Positions 29,390-37,755 of a stretch of 64,000 nt of DNA are shown here, one piece after another. Both the position numbers and the translations under genes were made by a program. Under the pieces are notes generated by a model that saw only the letters and a program-made list of their open reading frames with translations, had not been told where the DNA came from and did not search any database. Position 1 is the stretch's first letter. Every line of letters starts with the position of its first letter. The DNA is from Sphingosinicella terrae (GTDB lineage Bacteria; Pseudomonadota; Alphaproteobacteria; Sphingomonadales; Sphingomonadaceae): contig NZ_QDFY01000001.1 in assembly GCF_003347635.1 (NCBI RefSeq), positions 434,001 through 498,000 of the forward strand, read 5' to 3'.

Positions 29390-32073
29390 ACCGGCGCGCC
29401 CCAAGCGAAATCCCGCGTCCTTCCCCGGAGGCCCTTCTGCGCGAAGCCGCGCAGGAGGGCCGCGGCCGTCTCAAGCTCTTTCTCGGCGCCGCACCGGGCG
29501 TCGGCAAGACCTTCGAGATGTTGAGCGACGGCGCCAACCGCCGTCGCGGCGGGCTGGACGTCGTCGTCGGCGTGGTCGAGACTCACGGCCGGGTCGAGAC
29601 CGAAGCGCTCGTCGAGGGCTTCGAGATCGTCCCGCGTCGCGAGATCGAGTATCAAGGGCGCACCCTCGCCGAGATGGACATCGACGCCATCCTCGCGCGG
29701 CGACCGGCCCTGGTCCTGGTCGACGAGCTCGCCCACACCAATGCCCCGGGTAGCCGCCATCCGAAACGCTATCAGGACGTCGAGGAAATCCTTGCAGCCG
29801 GCATCGACGTTTATTCGGCCGTGAACATTCAGCATCTCGAAAGCCTGAACGATGTCGTCGCGTCCTTCACCAAGGTTCGCGTTCGTGAAACGGTGCCGGA
29901 CCGCGTGCTCGAGAATGCCGAGATCGAGGTGGTCGACATTCCGCCCGACGAGCTGATCGAGCGGCTGAAGGAAGGGAAGGTCTACATTCCGCACGAGGCG
30001 ACGCGGGCGCTCGGCCACTTCTTTTCGAAGTCGAACCTGTCCGCGCTTCGCGAGCTTGCCCTGCGCCGCGCCGCCCAGGCCGTCGATGCCCAGATGCTCG
30101 ATTACCTTCGCGCCCATGCCCTGGCCGGCACCTGGGCAGGCGGCGAGCGGATCGTCGTGGCCGTGAGCGAGCTTGCGAGCGCCGAGGGGCTGGTACGGGC
30201 GGCCAAGCGCATCGCCGATGCGCAGCGGGCACCGTGGACCGCCGTCCATATCGAGAGGCCGCGCAGCGCCCGGTTCGGCGAGGACGAGCAGCGGCGCCTC
30301 GCCGCGACGATGCGGCTTGCCAGCCAGCTGGGAGCGCAAGTCGCGTCCGTGCCCGCGACCAACGTCGTTGAAGGCATCAAGCGCTTCACCGAGGAAGCCC
30401 GAGCCACCCAGCTGGTGGTCGCCAAATCGGCCCGCTCGCGGTGGTTCGAGCTTCGCCATGGCTCGGTCGTCGACAGGCTCGTCCGTGAAACGCCCGGCGT
30501 CACCGTCCACGTTCTTCCCTTCGATGAGCCGCAGGGGACGGCGCCGCCGCCATCGAAGAAGATCGACCGCTCCGCCGACGCCTGGGGTAGACCGAGCGGC
30601 TACGGGCTTTCAGCCGCCCTGGTGGCACTCGTCACCGCCGCCGGCGCTACCATCTACGCGCTTGGCAGCATCACCAATATCGGCCTTCTCTTCCTCATTC
30701 CGGTCATGGCCGCCGCGACGCGCTACGGGCTCCGCACGGGCCTGTTCACCAGCCTTCTCTCCTCGCTGGCCTATAATTTCTTCTTCATCCCGCCGCTCTA
30801 CACGTTCACGATCCAGGATCCGCAGAATATCCTGACCGTGCTGGTGCTGCTTGGCGTGGCGTTCGTGACCAGCCAGCTCGCCGCGCGCATCCGGGCGCAG
30901 GCCGACCTGGCACAGCGCAGCGCCGGCCAGAACGCCGTTCTGGCGGGGTTCGCCCGGTCCCTCACGACGACCACCGACCGCAACGAACTGGGGACGATCC
31001 TGTGCGGTGAGGTTTGCCGGCTGCTCGAGGTCGACACCGTCCTCCTGCTCCCGAGCAAGAAGGGCCTCGAGCTTGTCTCCGCGGTGCCGCCGGAAAACCG
31101 CCTGGAGACGATCGAGCAGGCCGCGGCGCACTGGGCGTTCGAGCACAGGCAGCCGGCCGGCCGCGGGTCGGAGACGCTGACGGCTTCCGACTGGCTGTTC
31201 CATCCGCTCGCAGCGGGGGAGAACGTGCTGGGCGTGTTCGGCCTGGCCAGGGCTCAGGGCGGGGATCCGATCCGATCCGATCAGCTCCCGCTGCTTCTCA
31301 GCTTGCTGGACCAGGCCGCCTTGGCTCTGGAGCGGATCGGGCTGGCAGCGGAGATGTCCACGATCACCCAGCTGAAGGAGCGAGACCGTCTACGCGCAGC
31401 TCTGCTCTCCTCCGTAGGTCACGATCTGCGGACTCCGCTGACGACCATCCTCGGCTCGATTTCCGAGCTCAAGCAGTCCGAGGTGGCCGATCCCGACCTG
31501 ATCGCCTCGATCCACGCCGAGGCCGAACGGCTCAACCGTTTCATCGCCAACCTGCTCGATATGGCGCGGATCGAGGCCGGAGCCCTGCGCCTGTCCCTCG
31601 AGCCGGTCGACCTCACGGATGCCGTCGCCACTGCCGCGCACGATCTGAAGCGGCAGCTGGGAGGTCATGCGATCAAGCTGGACGTCTCGCCGGAGCTTCC
31701 GCTCGTCCGAGTCGATCCGCAGCTGTTCCACCATTGCCTGATCAACCTGCTGGAGAATTCCGCCAAATATGCCGATGCCGGGACACCCATCGAAGTCACG
31801 GCGCGAAGGATGCGGGACGGCATCAGCCTGTCCGTCATCGACCAGGGCCCCGGGCTGCCGCCGGGCGACGAGACCAGGGTGTTCGAGACCTTCACCCGGA
31901 TGGAGGGCTCCGATCGCAAGGGCGGAACCGGCCTCGGCCTCGCCATCGTCAAGGGATTCGCCGAAGCCATGGGTCTGGGCGTCGCCGCCCTCAATCGCGA
32001 CGATCCGCGCGGCGCCTGCTTCATGATCCGGTTCCCCGAAACCCTTCTCGTGAAGACCGGCGCGACGGCATGA
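29386..32073 (+). CDS. kdpD: osmosensitive K+ channel sensor histidine kinase KdpD
   Basis: An 895-residue inner-membrane kinase that switches kdp on at low K+. Residues 20-230 form the KdpD domain with Walker A GAAPGVGKT, followed by a Usp-like domain, four membrane segments (about 395-500), a GAF-like region, and the kinase core with phospho-acceptor His679 in SVGHDLRTPLT, N-box, and ATP lid GGTGLGLAIVKGF. It starts at GTG 29386, which overlaps the kdpC stop; the structural genes and their regulators are therefore one unit. Confidence 0.97.
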   Translation: MNRRAPSEIPRPSPEALLREAAQEGRGRLKLFLGAAPGVGKTFEMLSDGANRRRGGLDVVVGVVETHGRVETEALVEGFEIVPRREIEYQGRTLAEMDIDAILARRPALVLVDELAHTNAPGSRHPKRYQDVEEILAAGIDVYSAVNIQHLESLNDVVASFTKVRVRETVPDRVLENAEIEVVDIPPDELIERLKEGKVYIPHEATRALGHFFSKSNLSALRELALRRAAQAVDAQMLDYLRAHALAGTWAGGERIVVAVSELASAEGLVRAAKRIADAQRAPWTAVHIERPRSARFGEDEQRRLAATMRLASQLGAQVASVPATNVVEGIKRFTEEARATQLVVAKSARSRWFELRHGSVVDRLVRETPGVTVHVLPFDEPQGTAPPPSKKIDRSADAWGRPSGYGLSAALVALVTAAGATIYALGSITNIGLLFLIPVMAAATRYGLRTGLFTSLLSSLAYNFFFIPPLYTFTIQDPQNILTVLVLLGVAFVTSQLAARIRAQADLAQRSAGQNAVLAGFARSLTTTTDRNELGTILCGEVCRLLEVDTVLLLPSKKGLELVSAVPPENRLETIEQAAAHWAFEHRQPAGRGSETLTASDWLFHPLAAGENVLGVFGLARAQGGDPIRSDQLPLLLSLLDQAALALERIGLAAEMSTITQLKERDRLRAALLSSVGHDLRTPLTTILGSISELKQSEVADPDLIASIHAEAERLNRFIANLLDMARIEAGALRLSLEPVDLTDAVATAAHDLKRQLGGHAIKLDVSPELPLVRVDPQLFHHCLINLLENSAKYADAGTPIEVTARRMRDGISLSVIDQGPGLPPGDETRVFETFTRMEGSDRKGGTGLGLAIVKGFAEAMGLGVAALNRDDPRGACFMIRFPETLLVKTGATA

Positions 32074-32747
32074 CCGGCGAACAAAGAATACTCATCGTCG
32101 ACGATGAGCGCGCAATCCGCCGATTGCTCGGGCTCGCGATGGAGCGCGCCGGCTACCGTGTCGTGGAAGCCGAGAATGCGAGGGAAGCGCTCTCCTCGCT
32201 CCAGATCGATAAGCCGGTGGCCGTGCTGCTCGATCTCGGCCTGCCCGATCGGGATGGCCTGGAGCTGGTGCCTCTGATGAAGGCCGGCGGCGCCGCCGTG
32301 CTCGTCATCTCGGCGCGAGAGGCGACCGACCAGAAGGTCATCGCGCTCGATCTCGGCGCCGACGACTATGTCACGAAGCCATTCGACACCGAGGAGGTTC
32401 TCGCCCGTATCCGCACCGCGCTCCGCCATCGCCTCGCGACGGACGCCCCCGTGGTCACCGCCGGCAACGTCACGATCGACCTCCTGGCCCGCCGCATCAC
32501 CCGGTCCGGCGAAGAAATCCATCTGGCACCCAAGGAATATGGCTTTCTCGCCGAACTGGCCCGCCATGCAGGTCGGGTCGTCACGCACGCTCAGCTGCTC
32601 CGCGCCGTCTGGGGCCCGGCTCATGAGCGCGATGTGGAATATCTCCGCGTCGCCGCACGCGGCGTCCGCAGGAAGCTGGAGCCGGATCTGTCGACGCCGA
32701 GCCTGATCCGGAACGAGCCCGGCATCGGATATCGCCTGGTCGTGTAG
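32070..32747 (+). CDS. kdpE: KdpE response regulator
   Basis: A 225-residue OmpR-type regulator. Receiver domain with acidic pocket VDDE, phospho-acceptor Asp55 in LLDLGLPD, and Lys in DYVTKPF; winged-helix domain with LAPKEYGFLAELARHAG and the C-terminal RNEPGIGYRLV. It overlaps kdpD by ATGA and is the last gene of the operon. Confidence 0.97.
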   Translation: MTGEQRILIVDDERAIRRLLGLAMERAGYRVVEAENAREALSSLQIDKPVAVLLDLGLPDRDGLELVPLMKAGGAAVLVISAREATDQKVIALDLGADDYVTKPFDTEEVLARIRTALRHRLATDAPVVTAGNVTIDLLARRITRSGEEIHLAPKEYGFLAELARHAGRVVTHAQLLRAVWGPAHERDVEYLRVAARGVRRKLEPDLSTPSLIRNEPGIGYRLVV

Positions 32748-32840
32748 GCGAGGCGCTCTCATGGATGCGCCGAAAGCTGACGGTGGCTGCCAAGGTGCGA
32801 AGCGCATCTTCGCGATCCTCAGCCAGGGCGACTCCGATCC

Positions 32841-32870
32841 TTGACGCTGGACCACCCCGGCTCCTATGTG
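32841..32870 (+). promoter_or_regulatory. promoter for tRNA-His
   Basis: TTGACG (32841-32846), 18-base spacer, TATGTG (32865-32870), 20 bases before the tRNA. Confidence 0.5.
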
Positions 32871-32889
32871 CCCGCAGCATCACATGCAT

Positions 32890-32967
32890 GGCGACCGTAG
32901 CTCAGCTGGTTAGAGCATCGGTTTGTGGTACCGAGGGTCGCGGGTTCAAGTCCCGTCGGTCGCCCCA
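32890..32967 (+). tRNA. tRNA-His (GUG)
   Basis: GCGACCG pairs with CGGTCGC (32957-32963). The base before it is G (32890) and the discriminator is C (32964), so the canonical G-1:C73 identity pair of tRNA-His is encoded. The anticodon loop TTGTGGT between TCGGT and ACCGA carries GTG at 32925-32927. CCA is encoded. Confidence 0.95.
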
Positions 32968-32997
32968 TCATCCCCCTGCGGGGAAACAGGAAAATCA

Positions 32998-34047
32998 ATG
33001 GATTCGCTTTGGGATTCTCCCGATTTCGACGAGCATGAGCTCGTCCAGTTCATCCACGATCGGGAGAGCGGCCTGCGCGCGCTGATCGCGATCCATTCCA
33101 GCCATCTCGGCCCGGTCGGCGGCGGCGTTCGCTTCTGGCACTATGCCAAGTCCGGCGACGCCGTCGTCGATGCGCTGCGCCTGTCGCGCGGCATGAGCTA
33201 CAAGAATGCGATGGCCGGCCTGCCCCTCGGCGGCGGCAAGGCGGTGATCCTCGCCGATTCGCAGCGGACCAAGACGCCGGAGATGCTTGCCGCCTTCGGC
33301 CGCGCCGTCGAGGCGCTCGCCGGCCGCTACGTCACGGCCGAGGATGTCGGCATGAGCGTTGCCGACCTCTCCGCCATCTCGAAGCAGACCCGCCACGTTG
33401 CCGGCCTGCCGGTGGGCGAGGGCGAGGTCGGCGGCGATCCGGGGCCCCATACCAGCTACGGCGTCTATCTCGGCATCTGCGCCGCGGCGAAGCGCGCGCT
33501 CGGCCGTGACAGCCTGGCGGGCGTCCATATCGCCCTCCAGGGCGCCGGCAGCGTCGCCGGCGGGGTCGCCCGCCGCGCCGCGGCCGATGGCGCCCGGCTC
33601 AGCATCGCCGACATCGATGGCGATCGCGCCCGCCGCCTTGCCGACGAGGTCGGCGGCACCGTGGTCGCGCCGGACGAGGTGCTCTTCCTCGAGGCGGACG
33701 TGGTCAGCCCGAACGCGCTCGGCGCCATCCTGGACGAGCAGTCGATCCCGCGCCTGCGCACGACCGTCGTCGCCGGCGGCGCCAACAATCAGCTCGCCAC
33801 CCCCGAGGATGGCGACCGCATCCACCAGCGCGGCATCCTCTACGCGCCCGACTATGTCATCAATGCCGGCGGCATCATCAACGTCTCGACCGAATATGTC
33901 GGCGACGGCGACGCCGATACCGTCCGCGGACGGATCGAGGCGATCCCCGGGCGGCTCGAGACGATCTGGGACGAAAGCATCGCCACCGGTCGCAACGCTG
34001 CTGCGGTCGCCGACGACATGGCCCGGCGCCTGATCGGACGCGGCTGA
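32998..34047 (+). CDS. Glu/Leu/Phe/Val amino-acid dehydrogenase
   Basis: A 349-residue NAD-dependent oxidative deaminase closest in layout to leucine/phenylalanine dehydrogenases. SYKNAMAGLPLGGGKAV carries Lys69 and the catalytic Lys81; the Rossmann domain has ALQGAGSVAGGVA, and VVAGGANNQLA is the cofactor-side segment. It would interconvert a branched-chain or aromatic amino acid and its 2-oxo acid; substrate is not resolved. ATG 32998 is chosen because the in-frame extension would start inside tRNA-His. Confidence 0.9.
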   Translation: MDSLWDSPDFDEHELVQFIHDRESGLRALIAIHSSHLGPVGGGVRFWHYAKSGDAVVDALRLSRGMSYKNAMAGLPLGGGKAVILADSQRTKTPEMLAAFGRAVEALAGRYVTAEDVGMSVADLSAISKQTRHVAGLPVGEGEVGGDPGPHTSYGVYLGICAAAKRALGRDSLAGVHIALQGAGSVAGGVARRAAADGARLSIADIDGDRARRLADEVGGTVVAPDEVLFLEADVVSPNALGAILDEQSIPRLRTTVVAGGANNQLATPEDGDRIHQRGILYAPDYVINAGGIINVSTEYVGDGDADTVRGRIEAIPGRLETIWDESIATGRNAAAVADDMARRLIGRG

Positions 34048-34200
34048 GCCGGGGCAGGGCGAGGCTCCCGTCCGGGCCCTCGCCATCCCGCCGGATCCCG
34101 CGATCGGCCGACCCTGAGCGAAGCGACCGAAGCTGCCTCGGCCTCGGCGCCCGCGTCCTTCGCCCGGCCTGCGTGGCGATGGAGATGCCGGTCGTCTCGG

Positions 34201-35181
34201 CTAACCCGCCGCTTCCCGGCGGCGGCTCCACAATATTCCTCCGACGATCGCGCCGACCCCAAGGGTCGCCGCAACCGCGGCGGCGGCACGCCTCTGCCGC
34301 GGCTTGCGAAAACCGCCGTCCACCTGCCCGTCGTCGGCGGGCGGGGCGAAGAGGTTGCCGGCGCTCACCGCTGCGCGCCCGGCGCGTTCGAAATAGAGGC
34401 GCATGAACAGGTTCATCGCGGCGGCGCCCGCATTCGGGGCGAGCAGCTGGACGAGCTTCATCGCCGCCGCGGGCGCACCGAGCACCGTCGTCGGCCGGGG
34501 GCGATCGGCCAGCCGGACGACCGCTTTCGCGACGGTGCGAGGATCGAGCACGCCTGGCGGCACCGAAGTCGCGCGTCCGACATAATTGCCGGCATGGCGC
34601 ATCGCCGGCGTGTCGACGAAGGTCGGATAGACGTCGCAGACGTGGATGTCGGGATAGGCGGACAGTTCTCCGCGCAGCGCCTGCGAGAAGCCGCGCAGGC
34701 CGAACTTGCTCGCGCTGTAGGCGGCGGCCCAGGGCGCCGGCACGAAGGCTCCGGCCGAGATCATGTTGACGAAGGTGCCGCGCCCTTGCTCGAGGAAGAT
34801 CGGCAGCACCGCATGAGCGTCGTTGACGTGCCCGATCAGGTTCGACTCGATGACGCGGTGATGCGCCTCGATCGGCACTTCGTGGAACTTGCCGACCGCA
34901 CCGACGCCGACATTGCTGAACCACAGATCGATCCCGCCGAGCCGGTTCCGCGCCTCCCGGGCGAGCGCCGCCACGGCCGCCGCGTCGGTGACGTCGGTGG
35001 GAACCGTCAGCACCTCCGCGCCATGTTGGCGACAGCGCTCGGCCACCGCCTCCAGCGCCTCCGCGCTGCGCGCCGCGAGGACGATCCGCGCGCCCTCACG
35101 GGCGAACGCCTCTGCCGTCGCTGCGCCGATCCCGCTCGACGCGCCGGTGATCACCACTTTCAGGTCTTTCGAAGCTGCCAT
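34201..35181 (-). CDS. short-chain dehydrogenase/reductase with C-terminal membrane helix
   Basis: A 326-residue SDR. NADP-binding TGASSGIG (residues 12-19), and catalytic Ser142, Tyr155 and Lys159 in YSASKFG. Beyond the usual 250 residues it adds a C-terminal extension ending in a membrane-like segment (AAAVAATLGVGAIVGGILW) and a basic RRR, so it is probably tail-anchored. Two ATGs lie six bases apart (35187 and 35181); AGGGAGGAG abuts the first and is well placed for the second, so 35181 is preferred. Confidence 0.85.
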   Translation of the reverse strand: MAASKDLKVVITGASSGIGAATAEAFAREGARIVLAARSAEALEAVAERCRQHGAEVLTVPTDVTDAAAVAALAREARNRLGGIDLWFSNVGVGAVGKFHEVPIEAHHRVIESNLIGHVNDAHAVLPIFLEQGRGTFVNMISAGAFVPAPWAAAYSASKFGLRGFSQALRGELSAYPDIHVCDVYPTFVDTPAMRHAGNYVGRATSVPPGVLDPRTVAKAVVRLADRPRPTTVLGAPAAAMKLVQLLAPNAGAAAMNLFMRLYFERAGRAAVSAGNLFAPPADDGQVDGGFRKPRQRRAAAAVAATLGVGAIVGGILWSRRREAAG

Positions 35182-35416
35182 GTCCATCTCCTCCCTGCGC
35201 AACGCGCGGCGGGTCGAATGCGGTGCCTGCGCCTCGAAAAACGGGCGCGGGTCGTGCACGCGCCGGTCGAAGTCCACGCATTCCCTGGGGCACCCGCTGC
35301 CGCAGCGGGCGAGCAGAAAATAGAACCGAATCAATATACTAGCGGCTAGAGCGATATCTCCGCCCTTTGCCGACCCTAGGTATTTTCGATTATTTTATTC
35401 GGTGAGGCCGGACGGA

Positions 35417-36337
35417 TCAGACTTCGAGCCCGGCCCGGTGCGGCTTGTCGCGGCCCAGCCGGTGCTCGCGATAGATGGTGTAGAGGCCGCTGCCGATGAT
35501 GACGGCGGCGCCCGCCCAGGTGGTCGCCGGCGGGTGGGTGCTCCAGATCAGCCAGCCGAGCAGCACCACCCAGAGCAGCTGGACATAATCGAGCGGCACC
35601 ACCACGGCGACCGGCGCGAAGCGCAACGAGGCGGTCAGGCACAATTGGCCGATGCCGCCGGTCAGCCCCATCACCGCCAGGATCAGCCATTCGGACGGCG
35701 CATGCGCCTCGCCGTAGAAGGGAATGAGCAGGCCCAGCACCAGGGTCGAAAGCCCTGTGAACCACAGGACCGTGGTCGGCGTGCTCTCGGTGCGGCCGAT
35801 CTGGCGGATGGTGATCGTGACCGCGGCGACCCCGAGCGCGCCGCCCAGCGCGAGCGCCAGCCCTTCCGGCGGCAGCGCCGATCCGCTCGGCTGCATCACG
35901 ATGGTGACGCCGAGGAGGCCCAGGGCGACCGCGCTCCAGCGGTGACGGCCGACCGGCTCGGCGAGGACCAGCGCCGACAGGATCACCGAGAAGAGCGGCG
36001 CCGCGAAGCTGATCGTCGTCGCTTCGGCGAGGGGCAGGTAGCCCAGCGCGCTGAACCCCATCACCATCGTCGTCAGCCCGATCGCGGCGCGGCCGATATG
36101 GGCGAAGGGCCGTTTCGTCCGCCACGCACCGAGATTGCCGGTCGCCGCCATCCAGGCGAGCAAAGGCGGCAGCCCAAAGGCGAAGCGGTAGAAGGCGATC
36201 TCCGCGAGCCCGATCCCGGCCTCGTGGGAGAGCTTGATCATCGCCGCCATCACCGCGAAGGCGAGCGCCGCCCCGAGCCGGGCGGCGATCCCGAGCGGGC
36301 GGCTCTGCGCCGGCGGCTGAGCGACGGAAACGTCCAT
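35417..36337 (-). CDS. DMT/EamA family transporter
   Basis: A 306-residue inner-membrane protein with ten hydrophobic segments in two five-helix halves, the first centred on AAISFAAPLFS-like ALAEATTISFAAPL and the second on GGIGQLCLTASLRFAPVAVV, as in EamA exporters. The basic tail lies in the cytoplasm. ATG 36337 has GGGGGCGAG upstream. Such transporters export metabolites or amino acids; the substrate is unknown. It is divergent from ccmC. Confidence 0.85.
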   Translation of the reverse strand: MDVSVAQPPAQSRPLGIAARLGAALAFAVMAAMIKLSHEAGIGLAEIAFYRFAFGLPPLLAWMAATGNLGAWRTKRPFAHIGRAAIGLTTMVMGFSALGYLPLAEATTISFAAPLFSVILSALVLAEPVGRHRWSAVALGLLGVTIVMQPSGSALPPEGLALALGGALGVAAVTITIRQIGRTESTPTTVLWFTGLSTLVLGLLIPFYGEAHAPSEWLILAVMGLTGGIGQLCLTASLRFAPVAVVVPLDYVQLLWVVLLGWLIWSTHPPATTWAGAAVIIGSGLYTIYREHRLGRDKPHRAGLEV

Positions 36338-36471
36338 GAAGCTCGCCCCCCTGCGCGAGGAAAGGCCAAAGCTCAAGGGGAGGGGCGGCGGGTCCCCGCA
36401 ACGCCGACTTGCCCTTTTGGTTCCACCATCTTCCGGTTTGGCCAAGCCTCGGCTACACGGGGCGCCGACCG

Positions 36472-37194
36472 ATGCACGTCTACGCGAATCCGACCCGTTT
36501 CCTCAAATTGGCGCGACCCCTGACGGCCTGGCTGGGCTGGTCCGGGGCCGTGCTGATCCTCGTCGCCTTGGCCTTCGGCCTGTTCTACGCGCCGCCCGAG
36601 CGGCTGCAGGGCGAGAGCGTGCGCATCCTCTACGTCCACGTTCCCGCCGCCTGGCTGGGCATGGGTGGCTGGACCGGCATCGCGTTCGCCAGCCTGATGC
36701 AACTGATCTGGCGCCATCCGCTCGCTGCCGTGGCCGCGCGGGCGGTGGCGGTTCCGGGCGCGGCCTTCACCTTCGTCTGCCTCGCCACCGGATCGCTGTG
36801 GGGTCGGCCGACCTGGGGCACCTATTGGGAGTGGGACGGACGGATGACCTCGATGCTGGTCCTCCTCTTCCTCTATCTCGGCTATGTCGCACTCGCGGCG
36901 GCCGAGAAGGACAAAGGCGGGGAAGGACGGGTGAGCGCGATCTTCGGGCTCGTCGGCGCGGTCAATATCCCGATCATTCATTATTCGGTGGTGTGGTGGA
37001 ACACGCTCCACCAGGGGCAGAGCATCAGCTTCGTGCGCGGCACATCGACCATTGCCGGGCCGATGCTGTGGCCCTTGCTCGGCGCCGCTCTGGGCTTCGG
37101 ACTGCTGTTCGGCGCGATCGTGCTGATGCGGATGCGTGCCGAGCTCGCCCGCAACAAGATCGAGGCGCGGATGAAGCGGATGGCGGCGAAATGA
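36472..37194 (+). CDS. ccmC: heme exporter/handling protein CcmC
   Basis: A 240-residue membrane protein that loads heme onto CcmE. Six membrane segments, with the periplasmic Trp-rich loop TWGTYWEWDGRMTS and the flanking heme-ligand histidines in LYVHVPAAW and IIHYSVVWWNTLHQ. First gene of a ccmCDEFGHI operon. ATG 36472 gives the family N-terminus; the open frame upstream is in the gap to the divergent transporter gene. Confidence 0.95.
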   Translation: MHVYANPTRFLKLARPLTAWLGWSGAVLILVALAFGLFYAPPERLQGESVRILYVHVPAAWLGMGGWTGIAFASLMQLIWRHPLAAVAARAVAVPGAAFTFVCLATGSLWGRPTWGTYWEWDGRMTSMLVLLFLYLGYVALAAAEKDKGGEGRVSAIFGLVGAVNIPIIHYSVVWWNTLHQGQSISFVRGTSTIAGPMLWPLLGAALGFGLLFGAIVLMRMRAELARNKIEARMKRMAAK

Positions 37195-37328
37195 ACCACT
37201 GGCCTTTCGTCATCGGCGCCTACATCGTGGCGGTGGCCGGAATCGCCGGCCTGACCGTGTGGAGCTGGGTCGCGATGCGGCGTGCGGAGAAGGAAGCGGA
37301 GAAGCTGGGGCGGGGCCGTGAAGCCTAA
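37191..37328 (+). CDS. ccmD: CcmD, heme handling complex subunit
   Basis: A 45-residue single-pass membrane peptide (FVIGAYIVAVAGIAGLTVWSW) with a basic, Glu-rich cytoplasmic tail (RRAEKEAEK). CcmD holds CcmC and CcmE together. It overlaps the ccmC stop (ATGA) and the ccmE start. Confidence 0.85.
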   Translation: MNHWPFVIGAYIVAVAGIAGLTVWSWVAMRRAEKEAEKLGRGREA

Positions 37329-37755
37329 GAACCAGCGTCTCGTCCTGCTCGTCGTCGCCCTCGTCGCCGTGGTCGGCGCGGTGCTGCTGGCCATGTCGGC
37401 GATGCGCGACCAGGCCGCTTTCTTCTACGCACCCGCCGACGTCGAGCGCCGCGGCCTTCCCCTCGATCGTGCCGTGCGCATCGGCGGCATGGTCCGGGGC
37501 GGCTCGATCCGGCGCCATCCCGACGGCGTCACCATCGATTTCGTCGTCGGCGACGAGACCGAGTCGACCATCCCGGTCCGCTTCACCGGAATCACGCCCG
37601 ACCTGTTCCAGGAGAATAGCGGTGTCGTCGCCGAAGGCCGCTTTCAGCCGGACGGCAGCTTCGTCGCCACGGAGATCCTCGCCAAGCATGACGAGAATTA
37701 CATGCCCCCGCAGCTCGGGCCGCAGGGCCAGCACAAGACGGAATCGCTCGAATGA
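37318..37755 (+). CDS. ccmE: cytochrome c maturation heme chaperone CcmE
   Basis: A 145-residue periplasmic protein anchored by an N-terminal helix (residues 8-28). It binds heme covalently through His124 in KHDENYMP, with Tyr128 as axial ligand (the HxxxY motif). It starts at GTG 37318, overlapping ccmD by 11 bases; an upstream start in the same frame would lie in ccmD. Its stop overlaps ccmF. Confidence 0.95.
   Translation: MKPKNQRLVLLVVALVAVVGAVLLAMSAMRDQAAFFYAPADVERRGLPLDRAVRIGGMVRGGSIRRHPDGVTIDFVVGDETESTIPVRFTGITPDLFQENSGVVAEGRFQPDGSFVATEILAKHDENYMPPQLGPQGQHKTESLE

Noticed and set aside
32748-32889. Possible small gene between kdpE and tRNA-His
   Set aside because: Only short frames without ribosome-binding sites; the region is explained by the tRNA promoter.
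32923-32997. Extended start of the amino-acid dehydrogenase
   Set aside because: The extension lies inside tRNA-His; the ATG at 32998 gives the expected N-terminus.
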